DNA of 64,000 nt, from NCBI GenBank assembly GCA_963665085.2, contig CAXXXS010000001.1, forward strand, positions 3,844,001 through 3,908,000, written 5' to 3'. The position numbers and the translations under genes were made by a program. This DNA comes from G963665085 sp963665085 (GTDB taxonomy: Bacteria; Bacteroidota; Bacteroidia; Bacteroidales; JAAAOM01). This document shows positions 8,839 to 18,172 of this stretch, in pieces; the first letter of the stretch is position 1, and each line of letters opens with the position of its first letter. The notes below the pieces were generated by a model that was not told where the DNA came from, searched no databases, and saw only the letters and a program-made list of their open reading frames with translations.

Positions 8839-9060
8839 TTAGAAATTCTTAAGATTTATAATAGCATTAAAATCACATACTCTGATACATGCCAGGCAGC
8901 CGGTGCACATGTCTCCATTAACAATTTTAGTGTGTTTGTGCCATGGCATATTTATCCTTCCAATTACATTGTGTTTACACGCATCTATACATTTCCAGCA
9001 GGCTTGACATTTTTTAGTGTCAATTTGGATATACCTACTTTTAGAAGATCTTTTTTTCAT
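8839..9060 (-). CDS. 2x[4Fe-4S] ferredoxin-type protein
   Basis: This small 73-residue protein has two complete cluster motifs: C18, C21, C24, C28 and C52, C55, C58, C62. The basic N-terminus (KKRSSKSRY) is not a signal peptide, so the protein is cytoplasmic. It is coupled to the downstream membrane cytochrome-like gene, which would make it the soluble electron-carrying subunit. Upstream lies the Crp/Fnr gene in the same orientation, a common arrangement for redox-responsive control, although no operator was identified. Confidence 0.85.
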   Translation of the reverse strand: MKKRSSKSRYIQIDTKKCQACWKCIDACKHNVIGRINMPWHKHTKIVNGDMCTGCLACIRVCDFNAIINLKNF

Positions 9061-9130
9061 TTAATATCGTTTTATGCAAAAATGCATCTTAAGCGATTAT
9101 TAAGACGATAACAAATGTTAATAAATGACT

Positions 9131-9685
9131 CTATTTTCTGTTTCTTATTCTACTTAGTGAGATAGGGGTTATGCCCAGGTATGATGCTATGTAATGTTGA
9201 GGAATCCTTTTTAATATTTCAGGATTATTCTTGATTAAATCTTCGTATCGTTCTTGTGGAGAATCTTTTATCCTGGAAAGAAAAAGGTGTGTGTAATTAT
9301 TAAATCGTTGAAAAATAAAATCCTGGTAATGAGTTTTTATTTCAGAATTCTTTTGAAGAAGCTCGTTGAATTTCTTCTTATTAATCGATACTAAGGTTGA
9401 AGCTTCTATACTCTCAATTGAGAATAGGCTGGGTTGATTCGTGACGAAACTTTCTATTGAGGCAACAGGTTGTTTTTCGAAAAAGAACTGAAAGGTTATA
9501 TCTTTCCCATCCTTGTTGAACCACTGTCGTAAACAGCCCTTTTTTATGTAATAAACATGATTTGAAACTTCTCCTTCATGCAATAATATAGTTCTGGCTG
9601 GAACTTCTCTCTCTTCAAACGAATTTTGAAATTCTTTCCATTTTCCTTTGTCCAGTTTTAATAAATCAATCAATTGTTCAAGCAT
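9131..9685 (-). CDS. Crp/Fnr-family transcriptional regulator
   Basis: This 184-residue protein has a cyclic-nucleotide-binding beta-barrel over about residues 20-115 (EVPARTILLHEGEVSNHVYY...) and a short C-terminal helix-turn-helix at 160-184 (RIPQHYIASYLGITPISLSR). The HTH end is compact, as in many Bacteroidota Crp/Fnr homologues. There is no N-terminal cysteine cluster, so it is unlikely to be an oxygen-sensing Fnr. It lies between the ferredoxin/cytochrome pair and the NifS-SelD gene, all on the minus strand, and may regulate either. Confidence 0.85.
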   Translation of the reverse strand: MLEQLIDLLKLDKGKWKEFQNSFEEREVPARTILLHEGEVSNHVYYIKKGCLRQWFNKDGKDITFQFFFEKQPVASIESFVTNQPSLFSIESIEASTLVSINKKKFNELLQKNSEIKTHYQDFIFQRFNNYTHLFLSRIKDSPQERYEDLIKNNPEILKRIPQHYIASYLGITPISLSRIRNRK

Positions 9686-9712
9686 AATTTAGGATTTTAT
9701 GATACCTTCATT

Positions 9713-11929
9713 TTACTTCTTTTTCACAAAAATTTTTCCATCTCCATTTTCAATGCAATTACCAATTTGAGTAGCAGTTTGAATGCCTGCATCTTTAAGT
9801 TCCTGTATTACTTTTTCTTTTTCATTTTGTGGGACAGTAAAGAGCAATCCTCCTGATGTTTGCGCATCACAGAGTATGATTTTAGTAATATCTGAAATAT
9901 TTTCATCCCAGGTAACATGTTTTGAGAAGAAATGCAGGTTGTTTGTAGAACCACCCGGTATAACATTGGCGGTTGCAAGGTTTACTGTTTCTTCAAATAT
10001 GGGAATGCTATCGGCAAACAACGCTACATTCACTTTGCTTGCGACAGAGACTTCGCTTAAATGTCCGATTAGACCAAATCCGGTAACGTCTGTGCATGCA
10101 TTAACAGAGTATTTATTGATTATTTCTGCTGCCGTTTTGTTTAATTCTGACATCGACAGGATTACTTCTGTTTTTGTTTTTTCATTAACCAATCCACGTT
10201 TAAGGGCTGTAGTCAATATCCCTGTTCCAATAGGTTTTGTAATTATGATGGCATCGCCCGAATTTGCTTTTGAATTTGCCCAAATCTTATCAGGGTGTGC
10301 CATTCCAGTAACTGCCATCCCATATTTAGGTTCAGGATCATCAATGGTATGCCCGCCTAAAATACTTATACCTGCTTCCTGTGCTTTATCAGAAGCGCCT
10401 TTAAGTATCTCATTTAGCACTGAAACAGGTAGTCTGTTTGTTGGGAAACCAACAATGTTTAAGGCAAATAATGGTTTTGCTCCCATGGCGTAAATATCGC
10501 TGAGGGCATTAGCTACAGCAATTGCTCCAAAATCATAGGGAGAGTCAACAATAGGGGTAAAGAAATCGACTGTCTGGACAATGGCTGTATTTTCGTTTAT
10601 CCTGTATACAGCTGCATCATCTGAATTTTGCGTATCGATTAAAATATTGGGATCAATAGAAAGAGGAATGTCTTTTAATAATTTTTCTAATTCCTGGGGA
10701 CGTAACTTACAAGCACATCCAAGTCCCTGTGTGTATTTGGTAAGCTGAATATTGCCACTATCTATATTGACTTCTTGAAAAGAATTTGCTTCTGCTGGCT
10801 TTAACCGGGTTACAATGTCAATAATTATCTCTGAAGCCCGGTTTATTTCCTCTTCTGTTGTATATCGCCCTACTGAAAACCGTATGGTTCCCATTGCATA
10901 TTCAGTATCAAGATTAATAGCAGTTAATACAGGTGATACATCAATTGAATCAGTATGACAAGCAGCTCCTGCCGATGCGGCAATACCTTTTAGTTCCATC
11001 TCATTTAGCAGGATATTAGCTTCCAGCCCCCTGAAACTAAGGTTTAATGTGTTGGGTAGTCGTAATTCAGGATGACCGTTTAACTTGATGTCTGATAGTT
11101 TTTGCATCAGGTTGTTATAAAGTAAATCCCTCATTTTTTTAAGATGTTCAATATGTCTGTTTAGATCATGGGAGGCAATTTCACAGGCTTTCCCTAATCC
11201 AACAATTTCTAGTACATTTTCTGTTCCTGCTCGTTTATTCTGTTCATGATCAGCTCCGTGAATGAGTTTCTCAAGAACAATTCCATCACGAATGTACAGC
11301 GCTCCGATTCCTTTTGGAGCATATAATTTATGACCGGCAACTGATAAAAGCTCAACATTCATTTCCTTTACGTCTACAGGGTATTTTCCAACGGATTGTG
11401 CTGCGTCGGAATGAAATGTTATGTTGTGCTTTCGTGCAATTTTACCAATCTCGGAAATTGGCTGAATTGTCCCTATCTCATTATTAGCATGCATTACCGT
11501 AATAAGAATCGTTTGAGGAGTAATTGCAGCTTCCAGTCTATCCAGTTGAATTATTCCAAATTCGTCAACCGGAATGTACGAAATACGAAATTCTTTTTTT
11601 TCGAGGGAATGGCACACTTCAATTACAGCCGGATGCTCAATAGTAGATGTTATAATATGATTTCCCTTATGCTCATTAGCGTAGGCAAATCCTTTAATGG
11701 CATAATTATTAGATTCAGTTCCCCCGCTCGTGAAAATTACCTCGTTGGGCAAACAATTTATTAGTGCAGCAACCTGTTTTCGAGCATTTTCAACAGCCAT
11801 TTTTGTTGTTGTTCCATAGCTGTGAGCACTTGAGGGATTTCCAAAATATTCACTCAGGTAGGGTTGCATTGTATTTGCGACTTCCTTGTCAATAGGGGTC
11901 GTTGCATTATAATCGAGGTATATTTTCAT
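9713..11929 (-). CDS. selD: Fused cysteine desulfurase (NifS-like) and selenophosphate synthetase (SelD)
   Basis: This 738-residue protein fuses two enzymes. Residues 1 to about 385 are a NifS/IscS-type PLP-dependent desulfurase, with the PLP lysine K201 in GHKLYAPKG and the persulfide cysteine C324 in AGAACHTDS. Residues from about 397 are SelD, with GLGCACKL carrying C405 and K408, equivalent to the catalytic Cys (or Sec) and Lys of E. coli SelD. Glycine-rich GGHTIDDPEP and DVTGFGLIGHL follow. The desulfurase half could deliver selenium from selenocysteine directly to the synthetase half. Selenophosphate feeds Sec-tRNA, selenouridine or selenium cofactors; no other selenium gene is in this window. 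The active site uses Cys, not Sec. Confidence 0.92.
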   Translation of the reverse strand: MKIYLDYNATTPIDKEVANTMQPYLSEYFGNPSSAHSYGTTTKMAVENARKQVAALINCLPNEVIFTSGGTESNNYAIKGFAYANEHKGNHIITSTIEHPAVIEVCHSLEKKEFRISYIPVDEFGIIQLDRLEAAITPQTILITVMHANNEIGTIQPISEIGKIARKHNITFHSDAAQSVGKYPVDVKEMNVELLSVAGHKLYAPKGIGALYIRDGIVLEKLIHGADHEQNKRAGTENVLEIVGLGKACEIASHDLNRHIEHLKKMRDLLYNNLMQKLSDIKLNGHPELRLPNTLNLSFRGLEANILLNEMELKGIAASAGAACHTDSIDVSPVLTAINLDTEYAMGTIRFSVGRYTTEEEINRASEIIIDIVTRLKPAEANSFQEVNIDSGNIQLTKYTQGLGCACKLRPQELEKLLKDIPLSIDPNILIDTQNSDDAAVYRINENTAIVQTVDFFTPIVDSPYDFGAIAVANALSDIYAMGAKPLFALNIVGFPTNRLPVSVLNEILKGASDKAQEAGISILGGHTIDDPEPKYGMAVTGMAHPDKIWANSKANSGDAIIITKPIGTGILTTALKRGLVNEKTKTEVILSMSELNKTAAEIINKYSVNACTDVTGFGLIGHLSEVSVASKVNVALFADSIPIFEETVNLATANVIPGGSTNNLHFFSKHVTWDENISDITKIILCDAQTSGGLLFTVPQNEKEKVIQELKDAGIQTATQIGNCIENGDGKIFVKKK

Positions 11930-12297
11930 TTCTTACTACTTGTATTAAAAGGACATATAAAACATCAATGATTCCATGGTATATCTGGGATGTTTTATTT
12001 TAGTTTTAAAAGTAAGAAGTTTTATAAAAGTTATGATGAATTATGCAGGTAAATTTTTATTTCCTTAAATCCGTAAGTATTTTCTCTGCTAAACCTCTGT
12101 GCACTCAACGGTTTTTAAATTTTGCCTTCAGATTTTAGGTGTTTGAAGATTCTATACTCGTGTCATGATTTGAAGATGTTTATTAACATCGTATTTTTCT
12201 TTCAGTAATTTTTCTTTTGGTATTCAGATTTCTTCGTGTTTCTTTCTTATCTTAACGCCATACTTTTGTTTCTAATCGATAATTAAAACCCTGAACT
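11930..12297. other. Divergent intergenic region
   Basis: This 368-bp region serves two divergent genes. An inverted repeat AAAACATC/GATGTTTT at 11959-11966 and 11989-11996 lies 30-67 bp before the selD start and could be an operator or attenuator-like hairpin; the evidence is only its symmetry. Nearer the plus-strand gene there is a Bacteroidota-type -7 box, listed separately. Fragments of CTCTGTG/CTTCGTG repeats like those at 2178-2278 are scattered through the middle. No coding potential was seen. Confidence 0.35.
12261..12268 (+). promoter_or_regulatory. Candidate Bacteroidota -7 promoter box
   Basis: TACTTTTG matches the TAnnTTTG -7 consensus of the Bacteroidota primary sigma factor and lies 30 bases before the ATG at 12298. 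The expected -33 TTTG is weak: GTGTTTC near 12236-12242 is the closest match. The assignment rests on this single box and its position. Confidence 0.4.
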
Positions 12298-13233
12298 ATG
12301 ACATATTTAAAATCCTCCTTGTTAATTTTTTCTATCTCCCTTGCTCTATTTTCCTGCAACAAAACCAATACAGCCGAAAAGCTTGGATATCCAGAAGACA
12401 CAAAACTCCTTATTATCCATGCCGATGATATGGGACTGGCACATTCTGTTAATGAAGCAACAATTGCTGCATTTGAAAAAGGGGGTATTAGCTCATCAAG
12501 TATAATGGTACCTTGCCCAACGTTTTCTGGAGCTGCCGAATATGCCCAAGCAAATCCTGAAGCGGATCTGGGTTTGCATCTTACCCTTACCGCTGAATGG
12601 GATAATTATAGATGGGGAGGAGTATCACCTTCCAGCGAAATCCCATCTCTCCTTGATGAGAATGGGTTTTTATATGCTACAAGCGAAGAAGTTGCTGAAA
12701 ATGCTAATCCTGTTGAAGTAGAAAAAGAAATACGTGCCCAGGTAGAGCGTGCTCTTTCAAATGGTATCAAACCAACACATTTGGATTCACACATGGGGAG
12801 TGTTTTCGTGAAACCGAAATTTTTTAAAAGCTATGTGAATATCGGGAAAGAATACGGCATCCCTGTTTTTATCCCTTATGGTAGCTTTCCTACACTTGCA
12901 AAATTATTTATGGGTTTACCTGATAAAAATTACCTGTTTGTAGATTGGATGTTTATGGCCTCTACACAGAAACCAGAAGAATTTGAGTCTTACTATACAG
13001 GACTAATCCAAAACCTGAAGCCCGGACTAAACGAAATTATTGTACACCTTGCTTATGATGATGAGGAGATGCAGAACATTGCCGTAAACCACCCGGATTA
13101 TGGTGCTGCCTGGAGACAGAGTGATTTCGATTTTTTTACCAGCGATAAAGCCAAAAAACTTTTAGCCGATAACAATGTAATACTTGTTGGCTACAGAGAA
13201 CTTCAGGAGAAAATGTATCCCAAGTCAGAATAA
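12298..13233 (+). CDS. ChbG/YdjC-like carbohydrate deacetylase lipoprotein
   Basis: This 311-residue protein has a lipoprotein signal (LALFSC, Cys20). The rest fits the ChbG/HpnK/YdjC deacetylase family: IHADDMG with D43-D44, GLHLTLT with H94, and THLDSHMG with H161 and H165 as expected metal ligands or catalytic residues. ChbG enzymes remove an acetyl group from N-acetylated oligosaccharides such as diacetylchitobiose; here the substrate is unknown. The lipoprotein signal implies action in the periplasm or at the outer membrane, unlike the cytoplasmic E. coli enzyme. It appears to be monocistronic. Confidence 0.85.
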   Translation: MTYLKSSLLIFSISLALFSCNKTNTAEKLGYPEDTKLLIIHADDMGLAHSVNEATIAAFEKGGISSSSIMVPCPTFSGAAEYAQANPEADLGLHLTLTAEWDNYRWGGVSPSSEIPSLLDENGFLYATSEEVAENANPVEVEKEIRAQVERALSNGIKPTHLDSHMGSVFVKPKFFKSYVNIGKEYGIPVFIPYGSFPTLAKLFMGLPDKNYLFVDWMFMASTQKPEEFESYYTGLIQNLKPGLNEIIVHLAYDDEEMQNIAVNHPDYGAAWRQSDFDFFTSDKAKKLLADNNVILVGYRELQEKMYPKSE

Positions 13234-13239
13234 TACGAT

Positions 13240-13500
13240 TTATAAGAATTCTGTTAATTTAGAATCATGTGTAACTCTCGAACCATCATCGGTGGTGTGT
13301 TCTTCTAATGAATCCTTTTTGGATTGAACACAGATGTATACCATATCTTCATCTGAGGTGTTGCATAAACTTCTCACACCTTCAGGGGCGACTCTTATTA
13401 TGCTGCCTTCTTTAATCAAGAAGTAGTTTAATTCCCCGGCTCTCTGTGGCGTAAGAAGATTGTTTGCAAGGCAAAATCTTATTGGTATCTGCCTCTGAGT
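13240..13500 (-). pseudogene. Cupin-domain remnant
   Basis: An open minus-strand frame of 87 codons lacks a plausible start and reads as the C-terminal half of a cupin protein: a TPQRAGELNYFLIKEGS segment, IRVAPEGVRS and DEDMVYICVQSK, ending in a stop at 13240. Upstream the similarity ends near 13500, without the first cupin motif. It is therefore a truncated remnant lying between the deacetylase gene and the convergent end of the carotenoid operon. Confidence 0.55.
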
Positions 13501-13581
13501 AGTTCATTGTGATGTTTTTTAGCTTATCTATTGTGTATGATTTATTTTAATAATTGATTGTGATTGAGGTAAAGGTTGAAT

Positions 13582-15054
13582 TTATGCATAATTATAAATT
13601 CTTTCAGTTACAAGTTTTGAACTAATTACAGCCATTGGTAAACCTGCTCCTGGTATTGTTGAAGCTCCAACATAAAAAGTGTTTGAAAATTTTTCATCAT
13701 AATTTTTAGGCCTAAATGCTCCAATTTGCATCATTGTATGAGATAAACCGAGTCCAGCACCTTTATATAAGTTAAAAAGGTTTTGCCAGTCTTCAGGTGT
13801 ATAAACCATTTGAAAAACAATATCTTTTGATATATCCTGGTTGATTCTTTCCGAAAAATCATCAATGATACTTTTTACAATTTTATCTCTATCAGACCAA
13901 TTTTTTTTGAATAGTAAATTTGGAACAGGACATACAAAAAATAACGCTTCGCAACCTTCCGGAGCACAATTAGAATTGTTTTTTGATAGAACATTTACAT
14001 AATAATATGGCTTTTCGAGCGTACCTGGATTTTTCATCACATCTTTAGCATATGCATCATAATTATTTCCTAAAAAGTAATTATGGTGTTCAATATGATT
14101 GAGTTTCTTTTTTATGCCTATATAAAAAGTAAGGTATCCCATTGTCCAACTCATTTTAGACAGTCTTTTGCTAGCATATTTTTTTCTCTTGAAAACGGTA
14201 CCTCTGAAAAATGCAGCATCAGCGTTTATTATAAAAATGTCAGCTTTCCAGTCTTTACCATTTTGGTCTGTTAAAGAAATTAATTTTCCGTTGCTCTCTT
14301 TGAAGGCAACTATTTCGGTTTCGTAATTGAACTTTGCACCCAATTTTTTTAATTCGTTTACAAGGCTGATAACAATGTTGTACATACCGTCTTTTACATT
14401 GTAATAACCTGTATGTGTAAACTCTATATGTGATAGTAAGGTGTAAATTGCATTTGTATCAAAGGGTGTCCTGCCAAGAAAAAAGGCAATTAGTGAAACA
14501 ATTTGTCTTGCTTCTTTCGATTTAAAATATGAGTTTACCTGTTTCCAGAAACTTTTTATTAAAACAGGAAGATGGATTGGATTAACCTGCATTAAAGCTT
14601 GTAAATAAGTTGGGATGCTGTTGAAGTTTTGTTTAATTGCTATGTCAACGGTGTCATTATATAATTGCTCACATTTTTTTAGATATGCTGTAAAACTGTT
14701 CTTGAAATCAGGCTCTATCCCTTCAAATTGTTCGCTTAATTTGTCAATATTTTTGTATAGAGAAAATTTCTTATCACTACCTCTGAAATTAACTGTGTAT
14801 AAAGGATCAAGTTCAATATATTCAAAAGGCATTTCAATTCCACAATCTTTTACCAACTCCTCAAATTCATAAGGCATACTGAAAAAGCTCGGGCCAACAT
14901 CAAAAGTAAAACCATCTTTTTTAATCTGGTTTAAGCGTCCTCCTGCTTGATTATTTTTTTCTACAAATGTAACGTTATAACCTCTTGATGCTAAACGTAA
15001 ACCTGTTGAAAGCCCGCCTAATCCAGTGCCGACTAAAACTATGTTTTTTTTCAT
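13582..15054 (-). CDS. crtI: Phytoene/diapophytoene desaturase-family oxidoreductase (CrtI-like)
   Basis: This 490-residue protein has an N-terminal FAD-binding motif VGTGLGGLSTGLRLASRG followed by AGGRL (residues 7-41). The C-terminal family signature ends in YVGASTIPGAGLPMAVISSK. This is the CrtI/CrtN/CrtD superfamily, which introduces double bonds into the polyene chain. It is the only desaturase in the cluster, so either it does all steps or a second one lies elsewhere. Its ATG overlaps the stop of the TPR gene by four bases. Whether the substrate is C40 phytoene or C30 diapophytoene cannot be decided by eye. Confidence 0.85.
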   Translation of the reverse strand: MKKNIVLVGTGLGGLSTGLRLASRGYNVTFVEKNNQAGGRLNQIKKDGFTFDVGPSFFSMPYEFEELVKDCGIEMPFEYIELDPLYTVNFRGSDKKFSLYKNIDKLSEQFEGIEPDFKNSFTAYLKKCEQLYNDTVDIAIKQNFNSIPTYLQALMQVNPIHLPVLIKSFWKQVNSYFKSKEARQIVSLIAFFLGRTPFDTNAIYTLLSHIEFTHTGYYNVKDGMYNIVISLVNELKKLGAKFNYETEIVAFKESNGKLISLTDQNGKDWKADIFIINADAAFFRGTVFKRKKYASKRLSKMSWTMGYLTFYIGIKKKLNHIEHHNYFLGNNYDAYAKDVMKNPGTLEKPYYYVNVLSKNNSNCAPEGCEALFFVCPVPNLLFKKNWSDRDKIVKSIIDDFSERINQDISKDIVFQMVYTPEDWQNLFNLYKGAGLGLSHTMMQIGAFRPKNYDEKFSNTFYVGASTIPGAGLPMAVISSKLVTERIYNYA

Positions 15055-15776
15055 TGCCCTGTTTTTTTTAGTGTTTTCGGATAAAGATCATTCTTAATCC
15101 AATCAAATTGGGATTCAATTTCCAATGTTTTTATGCAGTACATTTTCGCCTTTTCATATTCCCCAATTTCATAATACGCATTTATTATTGTGGCTAATAA
15201 GTTTAAATAATTCCAGTTGTTTTTTAACGAGGCAGGGTTCTTTTCCATAAGTTCCAGAGCTTTCAAATAGTGTTTCATAGCATCTGTTTTTGAACCTCCA
15301 AGTAAAGTAGGAGTATAAAATGCAATGTTGCCAAGCTGAACATATCCAAAATAATTTGTATCGTCAAGAACAATCGATTTTTTTGCAAAATCTAAACTTT
15401 TTTGCCCGATAAAAGGGGCTTTATGTGGCGCTAATCCAATTTTAAAACCGATAAAAGCTGATTTATAAGCATTGAGTATTGAGAGTTTATATCCCTGCTT
15501 ATTTAATTCATCTAAAAGAGTTTCTGCTTTTTTTAGTTGTTTTTCAGCTTCGTTTTCATTATTCTGGTCAATACAGTATGCTATAAAACCATATTGAAAA
15601 TTAATAAGATTTAATTTTTGCTCATTTGAATATGCTTTATATAAATCCATATGTTTTTTCCAAGCCCCCATATTACCACTTATATAAGCCTCGTAAATTG
15701 TTTTATTTGTTTGTCCAAAGAGTTGAAAAAAAAAACCAACAAACAATACTAACAGTATATTTTTCTTTTTTTCCAT
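15051..15776 (-). CDS. Exported TPR-like protein of the carotenoid operon
   Basis: This 241-residue protein has a signal peptide (LLVLFVGFFFQLFGQT). Helical repeats compatible with TPRs follow, the clearest being SLDFAKKSIVLDDTNYFGYV and KNNWNYLNLLATIINAYYEIG, then EYEKAKMYCIKTLEIE. No catalytic motif is seen. It overlaps both neighbours (28 bp upstream, 4 bp downstream), so it is certainly co-expressed with the pigment genes. A periplasmic scaffold or pigment-transport role is possible, but this is inferred only from position. Confidence 0.6.
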   Translation of the reverse strand: MEKKKNILLVLFVGFFFQLFGQTNKTIYEAYISGNMGAWKKHMDLYKAYSNEQKLNLINFQYGFIAYCIDQNNENEAEKQLKKAETLLDELNKQGYKLSILNAYKSAFIGFKIGLAPHKAPFIGQKSLDFAKKSIVLDDTNYFGYVQLGNIAFYTPTLLGGSKTDAMKHYLKALELMEKNPASLKNNWNYLNLLATIINAYYEIGEYEKAKMYCIKTLEIESQFDWIKNDLYPKTLKKTGQ

Positions 15777-16840
15777 TCTAGTTTTTTGTATTTCTTCATC
15801 ACTATGGCGTTTCCTAAAATTGTTATAAGAAAGAACAAATGCAAAGGAAATAAAAGTATGTTACATGCTATATTTTGACTGCTAATAAGTGAATACAGCA
15901 ATAGAATAATTACTAAAGTTGCAAAATAATATATTAAATATTGAGGAAGCGCAAACAAAATAGGAATAAAACTAAATGCAGAAAACGTCCAAAATAAAAA
16001 ACCTAAAATAGGCTTGTTACCAAAAAACATAAATACGTTTTTTGAAAATCCATTCACCGCTTCTTTGTAAGTTTTATACATTCTGCATTGTATGCGCTTT
16101 TCTCCGGTAATACATGCAATTTTATGTTTTTCATTTTTGTAGTATTGGGAAATTTTTATATCCTCCACTGCTGAATTCTTAAATAAAAGGTGTGGCTGTG
16201 TTTTTTTATATGTTTCAGCATCGAACAACATAAATTGACCGTTTGCTGCAACGTGTGACTTAAATGGAGAAATTCTTACAAAAATTAATGGAAGAAGGGT
16301 AAGTAGTATATAATTCATAACTGGAACAGAGATTTTCTCACCAATTCTTTTTTGTATTTGGATTGGGAAAACAGATAATAATTTTAATTGAAACTTTTTT
16401 GCATACGACACTACATCTGCTACTATGCTCTCGTCAATCCGTACATCCGCATCAAGAAATAAAAGATATTTGCCTCGGGCCTTTTGAGCCAATTGATAAC
16501 AAGCATAATTTTTACCTAACCATCCATCGGGCAGACTATCCGATTGTATCAAGACGATTCTTCTATCGCATTTAGCAAAATCCTGCACTACATTTGCCGT
16601 GTTGTCGGTTGAGTCATCGTCTAAAACAATAATTTCGATGTTTTTGTTTTTTGATTTATGTAAATCAGAAAGTAGAAAAGAAATATTTGTTTCTTCATTT
16701 CTGGCCGGGATTAATACAGAAAGAAGCTCTATGTTCTCAGTATTTGAGAATTTTATTTTTTGTCTGAATATCAAATTCAATAAAACGTTGACAAACTGTA
16801 TACCTAAAAACAGAGATGATATGTAGGCCATATATATCAT
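15749..16840 (-). CDS. Family 2 glycosyltransferase (CrtQ-like)
   Basis: This 363-residue membrane protein has a GT-A domain at about residues 36-250, with IPARNEE, LDDDSTDNT, the metal-binding LDADVRIDE and a GANGQF-type acceptor region (HVAANGQFMLF). C-terminal transmembrane segments at about 275-350 end in a basic tail. The layout matches GT2 enzymes such as CrtQ, which glycosylate carotenoid carboxylates or hydroxyls in C30/C40 pigment pathways. It abuts the acyltransferase gene (ATG shares its last base) and overlaps the TPR gene. Carotenoid glycosylation is inferred from context. Confidence 0.8.
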   Translation of the reverse strand: MIYMAYISSLFLGIQFVNVLLNLIFRQKIKFSNTENIELLSVLIPARNEETNISFLLSDLHKSKNKNIEIIVLDDDSTDNTANVVQDFAKCDRRIVLIQSDSLPDGWLGKNYACYQLAQKARGKYLLFLDADVRIDESIVADVVSYAKKFQLKLLSVFPIQIQKRIGEKISVPVMNYILLTLLPLIFVRISPFKSHVAANGQFMLFDAETYKKTQPHLLFKNSAVEDIKISQYYKNEKHKIACITGEKRIQCRMYKTYKEAVNGFSKNVFMFFGNKPILGFLFWTFSAFSFIPILFALPQYLIYYFATLVIILLLYSLISSQNIACNILLFPLHLFFLITILGNAIVMKKYKKLEWKKRKIYC

Positions 16841-17460
16841 TATGATATTTTAGCTTTTTGGATAGTTATAACCTCCTCGTAGAAATTATTGTATGCTGTT
16901 TCAATATCGGTATTAGAAAAATCTTTAGTTAAAAATAATTTATGATAAATAAAAAGATTGGGCTTATTGTCAGAAAAATAATCAACAAGGTTAGCAACGA
17001 ACATTATTTGAGTATCCAAAGCTGTATTCTGAATAATTCGTTCGATACCTTTTTCGAAAACAACTTTATTTAGGTATAATGAATGAATTTGTCCTTGGGG
17101 AAACAGCAAAACCATATTTTGGGATTGTTGCAACAACTTAATGCTATAATTGATACTTTCTTTGATACTTCTGGATTTCTTTTTTATGGAATAACCACCT
17201 GTATAATTGAAATACCAATGTTTTTTTAATTGTTCTTCAAGCATCATAAAATGAAACCTGCGATTAATGATTTTTAAATTTAATAGCATTATCCAGAAAC
17301 CATCCCACCAGCTTACATGATTTGCTATTACCAACACCGAATTTCCGTTGTCCCTAAATTCTCCATTAATATAAACAGAATGAAACTTCCGATTAATTAG
17401 AAATCGGCTTAACCATTGAAAAAGGGGGTATATAACCTTATGATGCTTTGCCTTAATCAT
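16840..17460 (-). CDS. PlsC-like acyltransferase of the carotenoid operon
   Basis: This 206-residue protein has the glycerolipid acyltransferase motif I NHVSWWD (H and D catalytic) at about residues 47-53 and motif III-like LLFPQGQIHS at about 118-127. It belongs to the LPLAT/PlsC superfamily. Placed between a carotenoid hydratase and a glycosyltransferase, it probably acylates the sugar of a glycosyl carotenoid rather than lysophosphatidic acid; that is an inference from context. It is 3 bp downstream of the hydratase gene and shares one base with the glycosyltransferase start. Confidence 0.78.
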   Translation of the reverse strand: MIKAKHHKVIYPLFQWLSRFLINRKFHSVYINGEFRDNGNSVLVIANHVSWWDGFWIMLLNLKIINRRFHFMMLEEQLKKHWYFNYTGGYSIKKKSRSIKESINYSIKLLQQSQNMVLLFPQGQIHSLYLNKVVFEKGIERIIQNTALDTQIMFVANLVDYFSDNKPNLFIYHKLFLTKDFSNTDIETAYNNFYEEVITIQKAKIS

Positions 17461-17463
17461 GTT

Positions 17464-18111
17464 TTATAATAAAAAAATTAAAAGGGCGAAAAACACAAAC
17501 TGACATATAGACAGAATTACAGACAAAGGGTTTTTAGTCTTAATTTTAAATGCTTTTATTATCAATACAAAACAAAAAGCTATTATATACCATGCAATAT
17601 AGTTTTTTATAGGCACTTCAGAGTATTGCCAATTCCACATATCCATTTTTGGCGCTACCTGTTCCAGAATAATGTCATAAGAAAGCATTAGGGCAGGTGC
17701 AATAAATACGGTTAGCCAATTTTTTATTTTAAAATTTTCTGCAATTGTTAAAGATGCATAGCTTAAAAAAAGCCAGTTAATACCAACCAATAAGGGGGTT
17801 TCTAGTAATTTTATCCCTAAGGCTTTCCCATAAGTATAATTGCCAAAAATTAGTCCTGTTTTTACACCAATAACCTCAATTGTGTATCCCAAAAGAAAAA
17901 TTAACAGAAAAATTTGAACATCCTTTAAAGTATAATTTTCATGGAAAATTGCCAGTAAATAAAAATTAAGCAGCAACGCAAACGGGGTAATAAAAATAAA
18001 AAATGATTTTGTAAATGGAATGATAAATCCCAAAAGACCAACAATATAGAAGATGATGGTAAATTTCTTTATTTCGGTAATTGGTATTTTGTTTTTAGGA
18101 TATAGTTCCAT
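17464..18111 (-). CDS. cruF: Carotenoid biosynthesis membrane protein (CruF-like hydratase)
   Basis: This 215-residue, very hydrophobic protein has about six to seven membrane segments. It carries the conserved block of the DUF422/CruF family: EVIGVKTGLIFGNYTYG, then GIKLLETPLLVGINW at about residues 82-113, and a DIILEQVAPKMDMWNW segment at about 145-160. CruF proteins hydrate the psi end (1',2' position) of carotenoids, giving the tertiary hydroxyl used for glycosylation. That fits the glycosyltransferase and acyltransferase directly downstream. Hydratase activity is from family knowledge. Confidence 0.82.
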   Translation of the reverse strand: MELYPKNKIPITEIKKFTIIFYIVGLLGFIIPFTKSFFIFITPFALLLNFYLLAIFHENYTLKDVQIFLLIFLLGYTIEVIGVKTGLIFGNYTYGKALGIKLLETPLLVGINWLFLSYASLTIAENFKIKNWLTVFIAPALMLSYDIILEQVAPKMDMWNWQYSEVPIKNYIAWYIIAFCFVLIIKAFKIKTKNPLSVILSICQFVFFALLIFLL

Positions 18112-18172
18112 TATTTTTGTTTATTTATCATGCTCAATCCACAGCAGGTTTGAAGTATTAAAACCTAATATT

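Noticed and set aside
9783..10493. Plus-strand frame of 236 codons antisense to selD
   Set aside because: It is antisense to a gene with all catalytic residues; its composition reflects the complementary strand's codon use.
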